64,000 bases of DNA. It comes from OM182 bacterium MED-G28. Lineage in GTDB: Bacteria; Pseudomonadota; Gammaproteobacteria; Pseudomonadales; Pseudohongiellaceae. Below, in pieces: positions 36,164-44,885 of the stretch (positions are counted from its first letter, which is position 1; each line of letters begins with the position of its first letter). The notes under the pieces were generated by a model. That model saw only the letters and a program-made list of their open reading frames with translations. It had not been told where the DNA came from and did not search any database. The stretch spans positions 1 to 64,000 of the forward strand of contig NTJZ01000012.1 in NCBI GenBank assembly GCA_002457215.1. The letters run 5' to 3'. Both the position numbers and the translations under genes were made by a program.

Positions 36164-37312
36164 ATGATTAGAGATCAGGAAACACTAAATCACCTCATCG
36201 ATTTAATTGACCGTTTTGTGCGAGAGCGTCTAGTACCACGAGAAAAAGAGTTGGAAGAAACAGGTGAGCTTCCTGACGATATCTTGGCAGAGATGAAGGA
36301 GCTTGGATTGTTTGGCCTTACTATACCTGAGCAATATGGAGGATTAGGCCTAACCATGGAAGAAGAGATCCTGATTGCCTTTTCTTTGGGTAGAACTTCT
36401 CCAGCATTTAGATCAGTAATGGGTACAAATAACGGCATCGGCTCGGCGGCTGTTGTTTTTAATGGCACTGAAGAGCAAAAGCAAAAGTATCTGCCTAAAT
36501 ATGCCAGCGGGGAATGGATAAGTTGTTTTTGTTTAACTGAACCGGAAGCCGGCTCCGATGCAGCAGCGCTGAAAACCTCTGCTATTCGTGATGGTGATTG
36601 TTATATCTTAAATGGTACCAAGCGCTACATCACGAATGCCAAAGTAGCCGACACTTTCAATGTAATGGCACGCACTAATCCTTCAATTAAAGGCGCGCGT
36701 GGAATCTCTTCCTTTATAGTTGAACGTGATACTGCAGGTATAACCCTTGGAAAAGTTGATAAGAAAATGGGGCAATCCGGCTCGATGACTTGTGATGTTA
36801 TTTTCGAAGACTGCCGGGTACCCGCTGAAAACATTATTGGTGAAGAGGGCGAAGGATTCATTACTGCCATGAAAGTACTCGATCGTGGCCGCCTGCATAT
36901 CTCCGGAGTCAGTGTCGGAGTTGCAGAACGGCTTATTAATGACGCTCTCGACTATGCAATTCAAAGAAAACAATTTGGCCGACCTATTGCGGACCAGCAA
37001 TTGATACAAGCAATGTTTGCAGATTCACAAACAGAAACTTACGCGGCTAAATGCATGACTCTGGAAACGGCTAGAAAACGCGATGCAGGTGAAGACGTCA
37101 GTACTGAGTCATCTGCATCCAAATTATTTGCAACTGAAATGGTTGGACGGGTTGCTGACCGCTGCGTCCAAATTCATGGTGGCGCAGGTTATATGTCAGA
37201 ATACTCCGTTGAACGCTTCTATCGCGATGTGCGCTTATTTCGTCTCTATGAAGGCACCAGCCAAATTCAACAGCTTATTATCGCGCGCAACATGATCAAG
37301 GGAGCTAACTAA
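36164..37312 (+). CDS. Acyl-CoA dehydrogenase, homomeric type
   Basis: This 382-aa ACAD would introduce the 2,3 double bond into acyl-CoA and pass electrons to ETF. Domain order is normal. FAD/substrate residues are in CFCLTEPEAGSDAAALKT (about 124-141) and YITNAKVADTF. The C-terminal motif LYEGTSQIQQL carries the canonical catalytic Glu. It thus looks complete by itself, unlike the paired ACADs nearby. AGGGGGCAGAC before the ATG is a good ribosome site. The gene is divergent from the thiolase operon and convergent with an esterase. Confidence 0.93.
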   Translation: MIRDQETLNHLIDLIDRFVRERLVPREKELEETGELPDDILAEMKELGLFGLTIPEQYGGLGLTMEEEILIAFSLGRTSPAFRSVMGTNNGIGSAAVVFNGTEEQKQKYLPKYASGEWISCFCLTEPEAGSDAAALKTSAIRDGDCYILNGTKRYITNAKVADTFNVMARTNPSIKGARGISSFIVERDTAGITLGKVDKKMGQSGSMTCDVIFEDCRVPAENIIGEEGEGFITAMKVLDRGRLHISGVSVGVAERLINDALDYAIQRKQFGRPIADQQLIQAMFADSQTETYAAKCMTLETARKRDAGEDVSTESSASKLFATEMVGRVADRCVQIHGGAGYMSEYSVERFYRDVRLFRLYEGTSQIQQLIIARNMIKGAN

Positions 37313-37330
37313 CTAAGATTCACTAAAGCT

Positions 37331-38170
37331 TTAGTTTCCTCTAGTCAGGTGTTGCTGAAACCACGCTACAGAGGCATTGGCAGCCCAAACTGCATCGTCA
37401 CCCCGAAATCCATGCCCGGCACCCGGGATGGTGATAAAATTTGAAACAATAGACTGTTTTTCAAACTCTGCCTGCATAATTTCGGAGTGGCTAATGGGAA
37501 CTAAATCATCAGCATCACCATGAATGAGCAAAGTCGGCGGATCACCAGCATCAGCATGTAGGATAGGAGAAATTGCCGCAGCGTTTGCCTGAGGAAAATC
37601 CAAAGCAGGGAATCGATCATTTGGACCGGCTAACTCTCGCAAATCCACAGGCGGAAAATAAGCAACAATAGCGGCGACGTCATTGCTCTGACGCATTACT
37701 TCTTCCCGCGCGTTCGGATCACCTTGATCAGAATCTAAACCTAACATTAAAGACAAGTGCCCACCAGCGCTGCCACCGGTAACACCAATCCGGTCTGCAT
37801 CGATTCCATGTTGCCCTGCATGCATCTTAATGTGACGTATGGCGCGACTGACATCAGCATAGGCATCTGGCACGTGATATCGAGGAGCACTGCCATGATG
37901 CACAGGGATCAATGTAAATCCAGCATCGAGGAAATGAGAGAATTGTTCAACGCGAGATTCTGGCGGAGACCAACGAGAGTACCAACCACCACTGACCATA
38001 AATACCACAGCAGCGCCGTTTGCATTGTCTGGGGTGATAACATCATAGACCAGTGCCATACCGTCTTTATGCCCATATACAACATCTGCTTTAATGCTTG
38101 TATCCGCCAAGCTCGTGAGGCTTGAAACCATGAAGGTAACAGCCACTAGTAGTTTTATTATTTTCTTCAT
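37331..38170 (-). CDS. Exported alpha/beta hydrolase (esterase/lipase-like)
   Basis: This 279-aa secreted hydrolase has a signal peptide MKKIIKLLVAVTFMVSSLTS. The nucleophile elbow is GVTGGSAGGHLSLML (about residues 142-156), the Asp is in IHGDADDLVP (about 215-224) and the His is in GAGHGFRGDD (about 251-260). Before the elbow, VYDVITPDNANGAAVVFMVSG replaces the HGGG oxyanion loop of hormone-sensitive lipases, so it is nearer to the BD-FAE/dienelactone-hydrolase-like groups. It lies 12 bp after the spermidine-synthase-like gene and probably shares its transcript. The substrate is unknown. Confidence 0.87.
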   Translation of the reverse strand: MKKIIKLLVAVTFMVSSLTSLADTSIKADVVYGHKDGMALVYDVITPDNANGAAVVFMVSGGWYSRWSPPESRVEQFSHFLDAGFTLIPVHHGSAPRYHVPDAYADVSRAIRHIKMHAGQHGIDADRIGVTGGSAGGHLSLMLGLDSDQGDPNAREEVMRQSNDVAAIVAYFPPVDLRELAGPNDRFPALDFPQANAAAISPILHADAGDPPTLLIHGDADDLVPISHSEIMQAEFEKQSIVSNFITIPGAGHGFRGDDAVWAANASVAWFQQHLTRGN

Positions 38171-38182
38171 AAGTAATTCCTA

Positions 38183-39091
38183 TTAATTTTCTCTTAGCAA
38201 GTTACCTGGTGAATACTGATCAGTTAATTCTCGGCGACTCATATCCCAGTCAACTCGAGTGGTCAATCTCCGAGGGTAGTCCGTTAAAGATATTCCAAAT
38301 TTTTCCAAAGAGGGCGCTATGCGCCGTGATGCCTCTACGAGCTCACCGCGAGGCGGCAACGTGTTTAGTGTAGCAATAATAATCCGATTACCAGAAGTTG
38401 GTAATTTGAAATTGTAAAATTCACCAAAAGAGCGCTGATAAGTAACTGATTCATGATCGTACAGGCGCGAAGTAGAAAAAGTATTTGCGACCAAAACACT
38501 ATCTTCAGTCATTATCGTTTTTACTTCTTCAAGAAACTCTCTCGTTAACATGTGTTCAGGAATGTAATCTCCACTAAAGGCATCGAGCACGATGTAATCA
38601 TAAGTTTCACCGCGAATACCCGCCCGCTTAATGAAGGGCCTGCCATCATCCACATGGGCTTTCATATTATCGGTGTCACTATAGTAAAAATACTCTTCAG
38701 CTACGTTTACTACAGCCTCATCAATTTCAATAACATCAATTTTCGCATCCGGATACAACTCTGCAAATGTCATAGGAATTGACCCACCCCCTAAGCCGAT
38801 AACCAAAATACTCTCTGGTTCTGGCTGAAGTAAAAGCCCAACAAAGCTCATTCGAGTGTAATCGAAAACTAGTTGGTCTCGATCGTTCATCATCATGCAG
38901 GTTTGATTGCGATCGCCACGGTGTACATTGAATAACAGGCACCGACGCTCACCGACTTGTGTCACGGTAATATCACGATATTTGGAACGTGCTTCATGAA
39001 TAGTTTCTGCCACAACCGCAGCGGTCATAAAAGCAAAGACTGCCGGCCCAGCTAGAACCTTTAAAATTAGATTAAGCACGTTTTTTCGCAT
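38183..39091 (-). CDS. Spermidine-synthase-like methyltransferase-fold protein (C-terminal half of a split system)
   Basis: This 302-aa protein has an N-terminal hydrophobic segment (about 10-28). It then has a Rossmann methyltransferase domain with the nucleotide-binding loop VIGLGGGSIPM (about 96-106), the acidic residue pair IDVIEIDEAVV and the spermidine-synthase signature DYIVLDAFSGDYIPEHM. In many gammaproteobacteria this domain is fused to six or seven membrane helices. Here the membrane part is a separate upstream gene whose end overlaps this start by 20 nt. True polyamine synthesis is uncertain for this membrane-linked class. Confidence 0.85.
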   Translation of the reverse strand: MRKNVLNLILKVLAGPAVFAFMTAAVVAETIHEARSKYRDITVTQVGERRCLLFNVHRGDRNQTCMMMNDRDQLVFDYTRMSFVGLLLQPEPESILVIGLGGGSIPMTFAELYPDAKIDVIEIDEAVVNVAEEYFYYSDTDNMKAHVDDGRPFIKRAGIRGETYDYIVLDAFSGDYIPEHMLTREFLEEVKTIMTEDSVLVANTFSTSRLYDHESVTYQRSFGEFYNFKLPTSGNRIIIATLNTLPPRGELVEASRRIAPSLEKFGISLTDYPRRLTTRVDWDMSRRELTDQYSPGNLLREN

Positions 39092-39734
39092 GACTAGGAT
39101 TTGAACTCCTTGTATTTAGATTCCGCAAATAATCAGACAGCAAAATAGCACATCCCGCAAAAACTAAAGCAATCACAGAACCCCATAATATCTGATTTAC
39201 TTCAAACCATAGAACGAAATAAAAGCTCGTTCCTAAAGTTCCGGCGGCACTACCAAGCGTAGATATAAAATAAAGCAGTCCAGCCATTTGGCCACTGTCT
39301 TTTTCGCTTTCCACCATCAATCGCACCGAATAAGGCGAGATCATTCCCAATATGCTCGTTGGAATAAAGAAAAGAAATATGGACGCAAATAAAGAACCAT
39401 ATCGTGGATCCTCTATAGCGAGAAAAATAGGCTCCATAATGAAATCGGCAAAAAAGATGACAGGGAGCGAGAAGACGGCAGCGCAGATAAAAAACAAAGC
39501 ATAAGTATTGGCACTGGGGTTGCGGGTCGATAAGCGTCCGCCAAGCAAATACCCTAACGCCAGCGCCAGCATAAAGATGGTAATAATACTTCCCCAAACG
39601 GAGAGGCTACCACCAAAATACGGCGACAGGATTCGGGCGCCCAGCATTTCTATAGTCATTATGCAAAAGCCACTAACAAAGGCCATGCTGGCTATAATTG
39701 CGCGGGGCAATACTCTAGCTTGCTTGTCACTCAC
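39072..39734 (-). CDS. Membrane half of a split spermidine-synthase-like/MFS-like fusion family
   Basis: This 220-aa integral membrane protein has about six helices. It starts ARVLPRAIIASMAFVSGFCIM and contains GARILSPYFGGSLSVWGSI, the characteristic loop of membrane-fused spermidine-synthase-like proteins. It ends with a basic stretch (NTRSSNPSHAKKRA) and overlaps the start of the soluble-domain gene by 20 nt in another frame. The pair probably corresponds to one fused polypeptide elsewhere. A transport or lipid-linked aminopropyl-transfer role has not been settled for the family. Confidence 0.8.
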   Translation of the reverse strand: MSDKQARVLPRAIIASMAFVSGFCIMTIEMLGARILSPYFGGSLSVWGSIITIFMLALALGYLLGGRLSTRNPSANTYALFFICAAVFSLPVIFFADFIMEPIFLAIEDPRYGSLFASIFLFFIPTSILGMISPYSVRLMVESEKDSGQMAGLLYFISTLGSAAGTLGTSFYFVLWFEVNQILWGSVIALVFAGCAILLSDYLRNLNTRSSNPSHAKKRA

Positions 39735-39861
39735 TACCAGTTCTTCATCAGTCTTGTTGTCTGCGAGAGCGCTAAAGTAACATCGTAAGCCACGGATTTA
39801 AATGGCTTTTGGGTCAAAGAAGTAGAGAGTTGTTGCTGCTAGCGAAATTCGGCCTGCGTCT

Positions 39862-40653
39862 CTATTTCTGGCTGGCCCCCAGACTGCGACCACCATCTAG
39901 AGCGATGACTTGACCGGTCATGTATTTAGCGGCACCTGAGGCCAGAAATATCGCGAGTCCAGCCATATCAAACGGGTTTCCGATTCTTCCCAAAGGATTT
40001 TCGCCTTCGATTTTATCGCGGAAATTTTTCAACATATAACCCATCATCTGACTCTCGAATGGACCCGGTGCTATCGCGTTCACAGTAAGTCCTTTCGGTC
40101 CGAAGCGAACAGCTAAATTCTTAGTTAGAAAATGCACTGCAGCCTTACTCGCGCCGTAAGCAAAATTGTCTGTACTGGAAACTCTTAAGCCATCAATCGA
40201 ACCAATATTAATCACCCGGCTAGGATTTTCTTGGGAGGCGTTTTTTAATAACAAAGGCATTAAGTCCCGAGTTAACGTGAAAATCGCTTTTACGTTAATA
40301 TCCATCACTTTGTCATAACCTTCATCAGGGTATTCCTCATAAGCTGCTCCCCAAGCTGCACCTGCATTATTCACCAGAATGTCGAGCTTAGATTCTCGTT
40401 CTTTAATTTCTCCGACAAACAAATCCCGACCTTCCTGGGTAGATAGGTCAGCAGGAAAAGCAATGCATTCACCTTTCTCAGATAGCTCCTCCGCAGTTTC
40501 TCTGCAAGCTTCAGTTTTACGGGAGGATATATAAGTTTTTACACCATTTTCGACATATCCCTGGGCAATCATTTTTCCGATACCGCGGGACCCCCCGGTA
40601 ACGATCGCAATCTTACCTGCAATAGAAAACAAATCGTTCGACTGAAAAGACAT
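39862..40653 (-). CDS. SDR family NAD(P)-dependent oxidoreductase
   Basis: This 263-aa short-chain dehydrogenase has the cofactor motif TGGSRGIGK (about 19-27), NNAGAAWG (about 94-101), and the catalytic Ser near INIGSIDGL with YGASKAA (Tyr and Lys, about 171-177). The C-terminus is GQVIALDGGRSLG. An Arg in the second strand (ISSRKTEA) suggests NADP. It is the last gene of the ACAD/phosphatase/kinase operon (10 bp after the kinase), where it could oxidise a hydroxyacyl-CoA or reduce a ketoacyl-CoA. Confidence 0.92.
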   Translation of the reverse strand: MSFQSNDLFSIAGKIAIVTGGSRGIGKMIAQGYVENGVKTYISSRKTEACRETAEELSEKGECIAFPADLSTQEGRDLFVGEIKERESKLDILVNNAGAAWGAAYEEYPDEGYDKVMDINVKAIFTLTRDLMPLLLKNASQENPSRVINIGSIDGLRVSSTDNFAYGASKAAVHFLTKNLAVRFGPKGLTVNAIAPGPFESQMMGYMLKNFRDKIEGENPLGRIGNPFDMAGLAIFLASGAAKYMTGQVIALDGGRSLGASQK

Positions 40654-40663
40654 TGCGTTCCCC

Positions 40664-41743
40664 TTAATCAGTTATTTTACCAGCAATAATCATTTCGCAC
40701 ATTTTTTGCAACACATGCGCCTTCTCTAGAAACCCAGCGAATCGTTGATCTTTAGTGTACCCATGATAGTACCGGTAATAAATTTGTTGTCCGATGACAC
40801 ATAAGCGAAATAAGCCAAAACAAAAATAAAATGGGAAATGTTCTACTGATAACCCTGTTCGCTCTTGGAAGCGATTTATAATTTCCACTCTTCGCGGCGC
40901 GCCTTCAATATCGGAAGGCATTGTGCGCGCCTCACGAAAAAAATCGGGATCAGATGTCTGAACCCAATAACCCAAGGTACAACCAAGATCCATTAATGGA
41001 TCACCAACTGTCGACATTTCCCAGTCCAATACACCAATAACTTGCAGCGGATCTTCTGCATCGAAAATAACGTTATCTAGTTTGTAGTCATTGTGAATAA
41101 CGCTGGCCTTTTCACTCTCAATAGGCATATGATCATTTAGCCATTTGATAGTGTTATCACAATTCACCGTGTCTGGAGTGACTGCATTCTCCCAGCGACG
41201 ACTCCAACCTTCTACTTGACGTCGAACATAGCCTGCAGGCTTACCGAAGTTATCGAGACCTGCTTCTTTCAGATTAACTGAATGCAAGTCACCCAGCACA
41301 TCAAAGAAGTTTAAAAGTTGTTGTCGAATTTGATCTGGGCTCAAGTTTAGATTAGAAGGGTATTCTCTGCGTATCACTAGTCCTTCAATGTAATTCATCA
41401 AATAAAAATCAGAACCTAACACACTGTGATCATTACAGAAATGAATCGGGGCTGGGCCATAGGAATAAACATTTTTTAGAGCTGAAAGAATTTTGTATTC
41501 ACGAGACATATCATGAGCAGATTTAACTTTGCTTCCAAACGGCGGCCGCCTGAGTACCCATTGCTCATCTCCATTTGATAACAAATAAGTAAGATTTGAG
41601 TGCCCACCTGGAAACTGAGAAATTTCTAGCGCAGAGACATTAGTGCCAAGAATAGGCTCTAAATGTTGCTTCAGTGCATCCAGATTTAATTCTTCCCCGG
41701 CTCTAATGCTTCCCGCTTTATCGACTAATTCGTCCGCGCTCAC
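40664..41743 (-). CDS. ACAD10/11-like phosphotransferase (APH fold kinase)
   Basis: This 359-aa kinase-like protein belongs to the ACAD10/ACAD11 N-terminal-like branch of the aminoglycoside phosphotransferase fold. The glycine loop reads FPGGHSNLTYLLS (about 44-56) and the ATP Lys/Arg region is WVLRRPPFG. The catalytic Brenner-type motif VIHNDYKLDNVIF is at about 216-228, and the metal-binding LDWEMSTVGDPLMDLG at about 239-254. All catalytic residues appear intact. A GTG start has GGAAGG upstream. ACAD10/11 and bacterial LvaA phosphorylate 4-hydroxyacyl-CoAs, so with the adjacent ACADs this kinase probably acts on a hydroxyacyl-CoA. That is inference from family and neighbours. Confidence 0.88.
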   Translation of the reverse strand: MSADELVDKAGSIRAGEELNLDALKQHLEPILGTNVSALEISQFPGGHSNLTYLLSNGDEQWVLRRPPFGSKVKSAHDMSREYKILSALKNVYSYGPAPIHFCNDHSVLGSDFYLMNYIEGLVIRREYPSNLNLSPDQIRQQLLNFFDVLGDLHSVNLKEAGLDNFGKPAGYVRRQVEGWSRRWENAVTPDTVNCDNTIKWLNDHMPIESEKASVIHNDYKLDNVIFDAEDPLQVIGVLDWEMSTVGDPLMDLGCTLGYWVQTSDPDFFREARTMPSDIEGAPRRVEIINRFQERTGLSVEHFPFYFCFGLFRLCVIGQQIYYRYYHGYTKDQRFAGFLEKAHVLQKMCEMIIAGKITD

Positions 41744-41769
41744 TTTACCTTCCTAGTTTCGATAGCCCA

Positions 41770-42468
41770 TTAACGATAGGTCACCAAATGCTGCATGCCT
41801 TTTTTTTCCAAATGCGGCAGGCTATTAAATTGAGTGAGTGAGATCTTACCATTTCCATAGCGTACCCGAGTAACAGAACTATTATGCACCATCCAGTTAG
41901 TAGCGATAACTTGTTCATCTGGAAAACCAAGTACCCTCTGCAGTGCCATGGCGATAACTCCACCAGAAGTAGAAATAAGAGTGCGACTACCACTAGCATG
42001 TCTCGACATTATTTCATCTAAGGCACCGTAGACGCGATTCTGAAAGTTTTGCCAGGCTTCATATTCAGTATCCTGATCCGCGGGTTCAAGTTCATTGCGG
42101 ATCCATTTTGATGTAGCTGCCTCAAAAATTTTCTGAAATACCTTTTCATCCTTGATTGGCAACTCAATGTCATGCTTAGAATTATGGTTTCTCAAAAAAA
42201 TCTTTAAAAGTGGATCTGCATTGTATTCATTCAAGCCACGGTGAGTGTTCGCTTTTTCTGGCTTTCCTTTTATCAGGGTCATGAGCTCTCGAGCGGTTTC
42301 TTGTTGCCGCAGCAAGGATCCACAATAGATGTAGTCAAATTCTTCACCAAGGGATTGCAAATGAAGCGCCAGGATCCGAACCTGTTCTATACCAAGATCA
42401 CTTAACTTATCGTAGGATTTCTGACCGAACGAAGCCTGTCCATGTCGAACAAAAATAAGTTCACTCAT
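41770..42468 (-). CDS. Histidine phosphatase family protein
   Basis: This 232-aa phosphoglycerate-mutase-like phosphatase begins ELIFVRHGQASFG, with the RHG phosphohistidine motif at about residues 7-9. Supporting residues occur at LLRQQETA (second Arg) and LNEYNADP. The second catalytic His expected in SGGVIAMALQR is not obvious: the family usually has SHGG, and here it reads STSGGVI, so that His may be missing. Activity could therefore be reduced or rely on another residue. It sits 29 bp after the ACAD small subunit and 26 bp before the kinase. ACAD10 in animals carries a phosphatase-like domain as well, which makes the placement suggestive. Confidence 0.85.
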   Translation of the reverse strand: MSELIFVRHGQASFGQKSYDKLSDLGIEQVRILALHLQSLGEEFDYIYCGSLLRQQETARELMTLIKGKPEKANTHRGLNEYNADPLLKIFLRNHNSKHDIELPIKDEKVFQKIFEAATSKWIRNELEPADQDTEYEAWQNFQNRVYGALDEIMSRHASGSRTLISTSGGVIAMALQRVLGFPDEQVIATNWMVHNSSVTRVRYGNGKISLTQFNSLPHLEKKGMQHLVTYR

Positions 42469-42497
42469 GACACTGTTCCGATTTAACCAAAATTAGA

Positions 42498-43631
42498 CTA
42501 GAGAGAGGCAAATCGCTCTGTGTGATAGTCAGCATTACCAAACATAATATCCAAAGCAGTAACTCGCTTAAACAAATGCCCCACATCGAGTTCATCTGTC
42601 ATGCCAATCCCACCGTGAATCTGAATTGATTCCTGACCAACTTTACGTATCGCTTCCCCGACTCGACTCTTAGCAGCAGACACTGCTTTGGTTTTTTCCA
42701 AATCACTTTCAGCGCTGTCTAATCTCATTGCAGCCATCACTACAATAGATCGCGCCAACTGACATTCAATAAACATATCAGCCATACGGTGCTGAAGAGC
42801 TTGAAAGGTGCCGATAGAAGTACCAAATTGTTTGCGCGTTTTACTGTACTCTACGGTTTTTTGCAAAAGTAACTCCATTGCACCAACCGCTTCGGCACTT
42901 ACACTGACGGTGGCCCGATCGATGATTTTTTGCAATGCCGATAGCGCACTACCTGCATCACCTAATCGACTGCTAGCCGGCACGCTTACATTTTCTAACA
43001 CTATTTCTGAAGATTTTTTACCATCGATGTTCGTAAATGAATTGATTCCTAAGCCCTCACTGGCAGCATCCACCAAGAAAATCGAAATTCCATCTACGTC
43101 AATGTCCTCTCCAGACTCACGAGCCACCACAAGCAGTTGATCAGCATTCGATCCGTTTAATACGGCGATCTTCTTCCCATTGATAAGAACCTTATCTCCC
43201 TGCACAGTCGCGGTGGTTCCAACTTTAGCGAGATTAAACCGGCTACCCATTTCTGCATAAGCACAGGACAACTGTAGCTTACCTGTCACTAGCTGCTCTA
43301 GCAGCTCTGATTTTCGTGCTCCATCGCCAAGCTCGCTGATTAATCCTCCACTTAATACCGCAGTCGCGATAAAGGGCTCTACGAGGTTCGCTTTACCAAA
43401 CTCCTCCATCATTACGATTAAATCGACGGCAGAGCCGCCGAGACCGCCATCTTCTTCGGAGAATGGCACTGCTAGCCAACCAAGCTCCGCAAACAAGCGC
43501 CAATTCTCTTTGCTATATCCGTCTTCACTCTCAATAATCTTGCTACGCGTTTTGAAGTCATAGCTCTTCTGTACAAATTTTTGTACTGAATCCTGCAGCA
43601 TTTGTTGTACTTCTGAATATGAAAAATCCAC
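42498..43631 (-). CDS. Acyl-CoA dehydrogenase, small partner subunit type
   Basis: This 377-aa ACAD starts MDFSYSEVQQMLQDSVQKFV and ends HGGIGMTDELDVGHLFKRVT, lacking the YEGTS catalytic-Glu motif. In these features it parallels the gene at 29051. The longer ACAD just upstream in the operon (54 bp) is the probable partner, forming a heteromeric enzyme with a shared FAD site. Middle-domain text is LENVSVPASSRLGDAGSALS. It is followed by the phosphatase and kinase genes, suggesting a phosphorylated or hydroxylated acyl-CoA substrate. Confidence 0.88.
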   Translation of the reverse strand: MDFSYSEVQQMLQDSVQKFVQKSYDFKTRSKIIESEDGYSKENWRLFAELGWLAVPFSEEDGGLGGSAVDLIVMMEEFGKANLVEPFIATAVLSGGLISELGDGARKSELLEQLVTGKLQLSCAYAEMGSRFNLAKVGTTATVQGDKVLINGKKIAVLNGSNADQLLVVARESGEDIDVDGISIFLVDAASEGLGINSFTNIDGKKSSEIVLENVSVPASSRLGDAGSALSALQKIIDRATVSVSAEAVGAMELLLQKTVEYSKTRKQFGTSIGTFQALQHRMADMFIECQLARSIVVMAAMRLDSAESDLEKTKAVSAAKSRVGEAIRKVGQESIQIHGGIGMTDELDVGHLFKRVTALDIMFGNADYHTERFASL

Positions 43632-43685
43632 TGTAAAACCTCGTTTATTCCTTGTTCTTCTAGAGCAGTTCGTTTAGCTCTATAC

Positions 43686-44885
43686 CTACAAGCCCAAGAC
43701 CGCTTTGCAAATAATATTGCGTTGAATTTCGTTGGAGCCTCCATAGATGGAAGCTTTTCGGTTATTAAAATAGGTCAGGGCTGCTGCTGCGGAATTTCCA
43801 GGCCCGAGAGGGGTCCCTTGAAATCCGTCTTCAAATTGCTCAGGGACATAAGGCAAGCAATGGTAGCCCGCAAGCTCCACAAAGGTTTTATCAATTCTCT
43901 GAGCCAATTCAGTGCCTACAATTTTCAGAATCGATGATTCAGGTCCCGGTGCCTTGCCCGTAGATATCGACGCTAGCGTCCGCAACTCTGCATACTCGAG
44001 CGCTTGCAACTCTATCTCTATTGACGCTAATTTATTGCGGAAGCCTTGATTATCCATCATGCTATTACCGAAACCATCATCGGTTTCACCGGCAATACGT
44101 TTCAAAGCACGGAGTCGACGCTTGCCTCGAGGCACTCCTGCAATATTTGTCCTCTCGTGGGTTAGCAGTACTTTCGCGTAGGTCCATCCTTTGTTCTCCT
44201 CACCGATCAAATTATCAGCGGGTACGCGCACATCGTCGAAAAACACTTCATTCACTTCTGGTTGACCATCAATTAAATAAATAGGCTTAAGCGTAATGCC
44301 CGGTGACTTCATATCGATGAGAAGGAAACTAATACCTTCTTGTTTTTTGACCGTGTTATCGGTTCTTACTAAACAAAAAATCCAATCGGCATATTGCCCG
44401 TAGGTGTTCCAGGTTTTCGCACCATTCACAACAAAATGATCACCATCGCGCACCGCGGCAGTTTTTAAAGACGCGAGATCAGATCCTGAATTAGGTTCAG
44501 AATAACCCTGACACCACCAAACATTGCTTTCTAAAATGTCCGGCAGAAATCGGGTTTTTTGCTCCTCAGAGCCATAAGCCATGATAATTGGCGCCACCAT
44601 TTTCATACCGAAGGGGACTGGCTCCGGCGCACCGATTAATCCCATTTCCGTCTCAAAAATATGTTTTTGAATCTGCGACCAGCCAGTACCGCCATGTTCA
44701 ACTGGCCACGACGGTGCTGCCCATCCTTTTTTGTATAGTATCTTTTGCCAGTTGACGATCTCTTCTTTGCTCAGGCGCTTGCTCGCATCTATTTTTGCGC
44801 GATATTCCGCAGGGAATTCGCTATCTAGAAAACTTCGAGCTTCATCCTGAAAGGCCAGATCTTCCTCTGTGAAATCTGCATTCAC
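43686..44885 (-). CDS. Acyl-CoA dehydrogenase, large partner subunit type
   Basis: This ACAD of about 399 aa begins NADFTEEDLAFQDEARSFLD and contains CQGYSEPNSGSDLASLKTA. AKTWNTYGQYADWIFCLVRT and the ending IYGGSNEIQRNIICKAVLGL are typical of the large partner in paired ACADs. The GTG at 44885 is preceded by CGGAGAAATACA, a good ribosome site, and is chosen over upstream in-frame codons that would add 13 residues. It is the first gene of a five-gene minus-strand operon: large ACAD, small ACAD, phosphatase, kinase, SDR. A palindrome at 44953-44985 lies in its leader. Confidence 0.9.
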   Translation of the reverse strand: MNADFTEEDLAFQDEARSFLDSEFPAEYRAKIDASKRLSKEEIVNWQKILYKKGWAAPSWPVEHGGTGWSQIQKHIFETEMGLIGAPEPVPFGMKMVAPIIMAYGSEEQKTRFLPDILESNVWWCQGYSEPNSGSDLASLKTAAVRDGDHFVVNGAKTWNTYGQYADWIFCLVRTDNTVKKQEGISFLLIDMKSPGITLKPIYLIDGQPEVNEVFFDDVRVPADNLIGEENKGWTYAKVLLTHERTNIAGVPRGKRRLRALKRIAGETDDGFGNSMMDNQGFRNKLASIEIELQALEYAELRTLASISTGKAPGPESSILKIVGTELAQRIDKTFVELAGYHCLPYVPEQFEDGFQGTPLGPGNSAAAALTYFNNRKASIYGGSNEIQRNIICKAVLGL

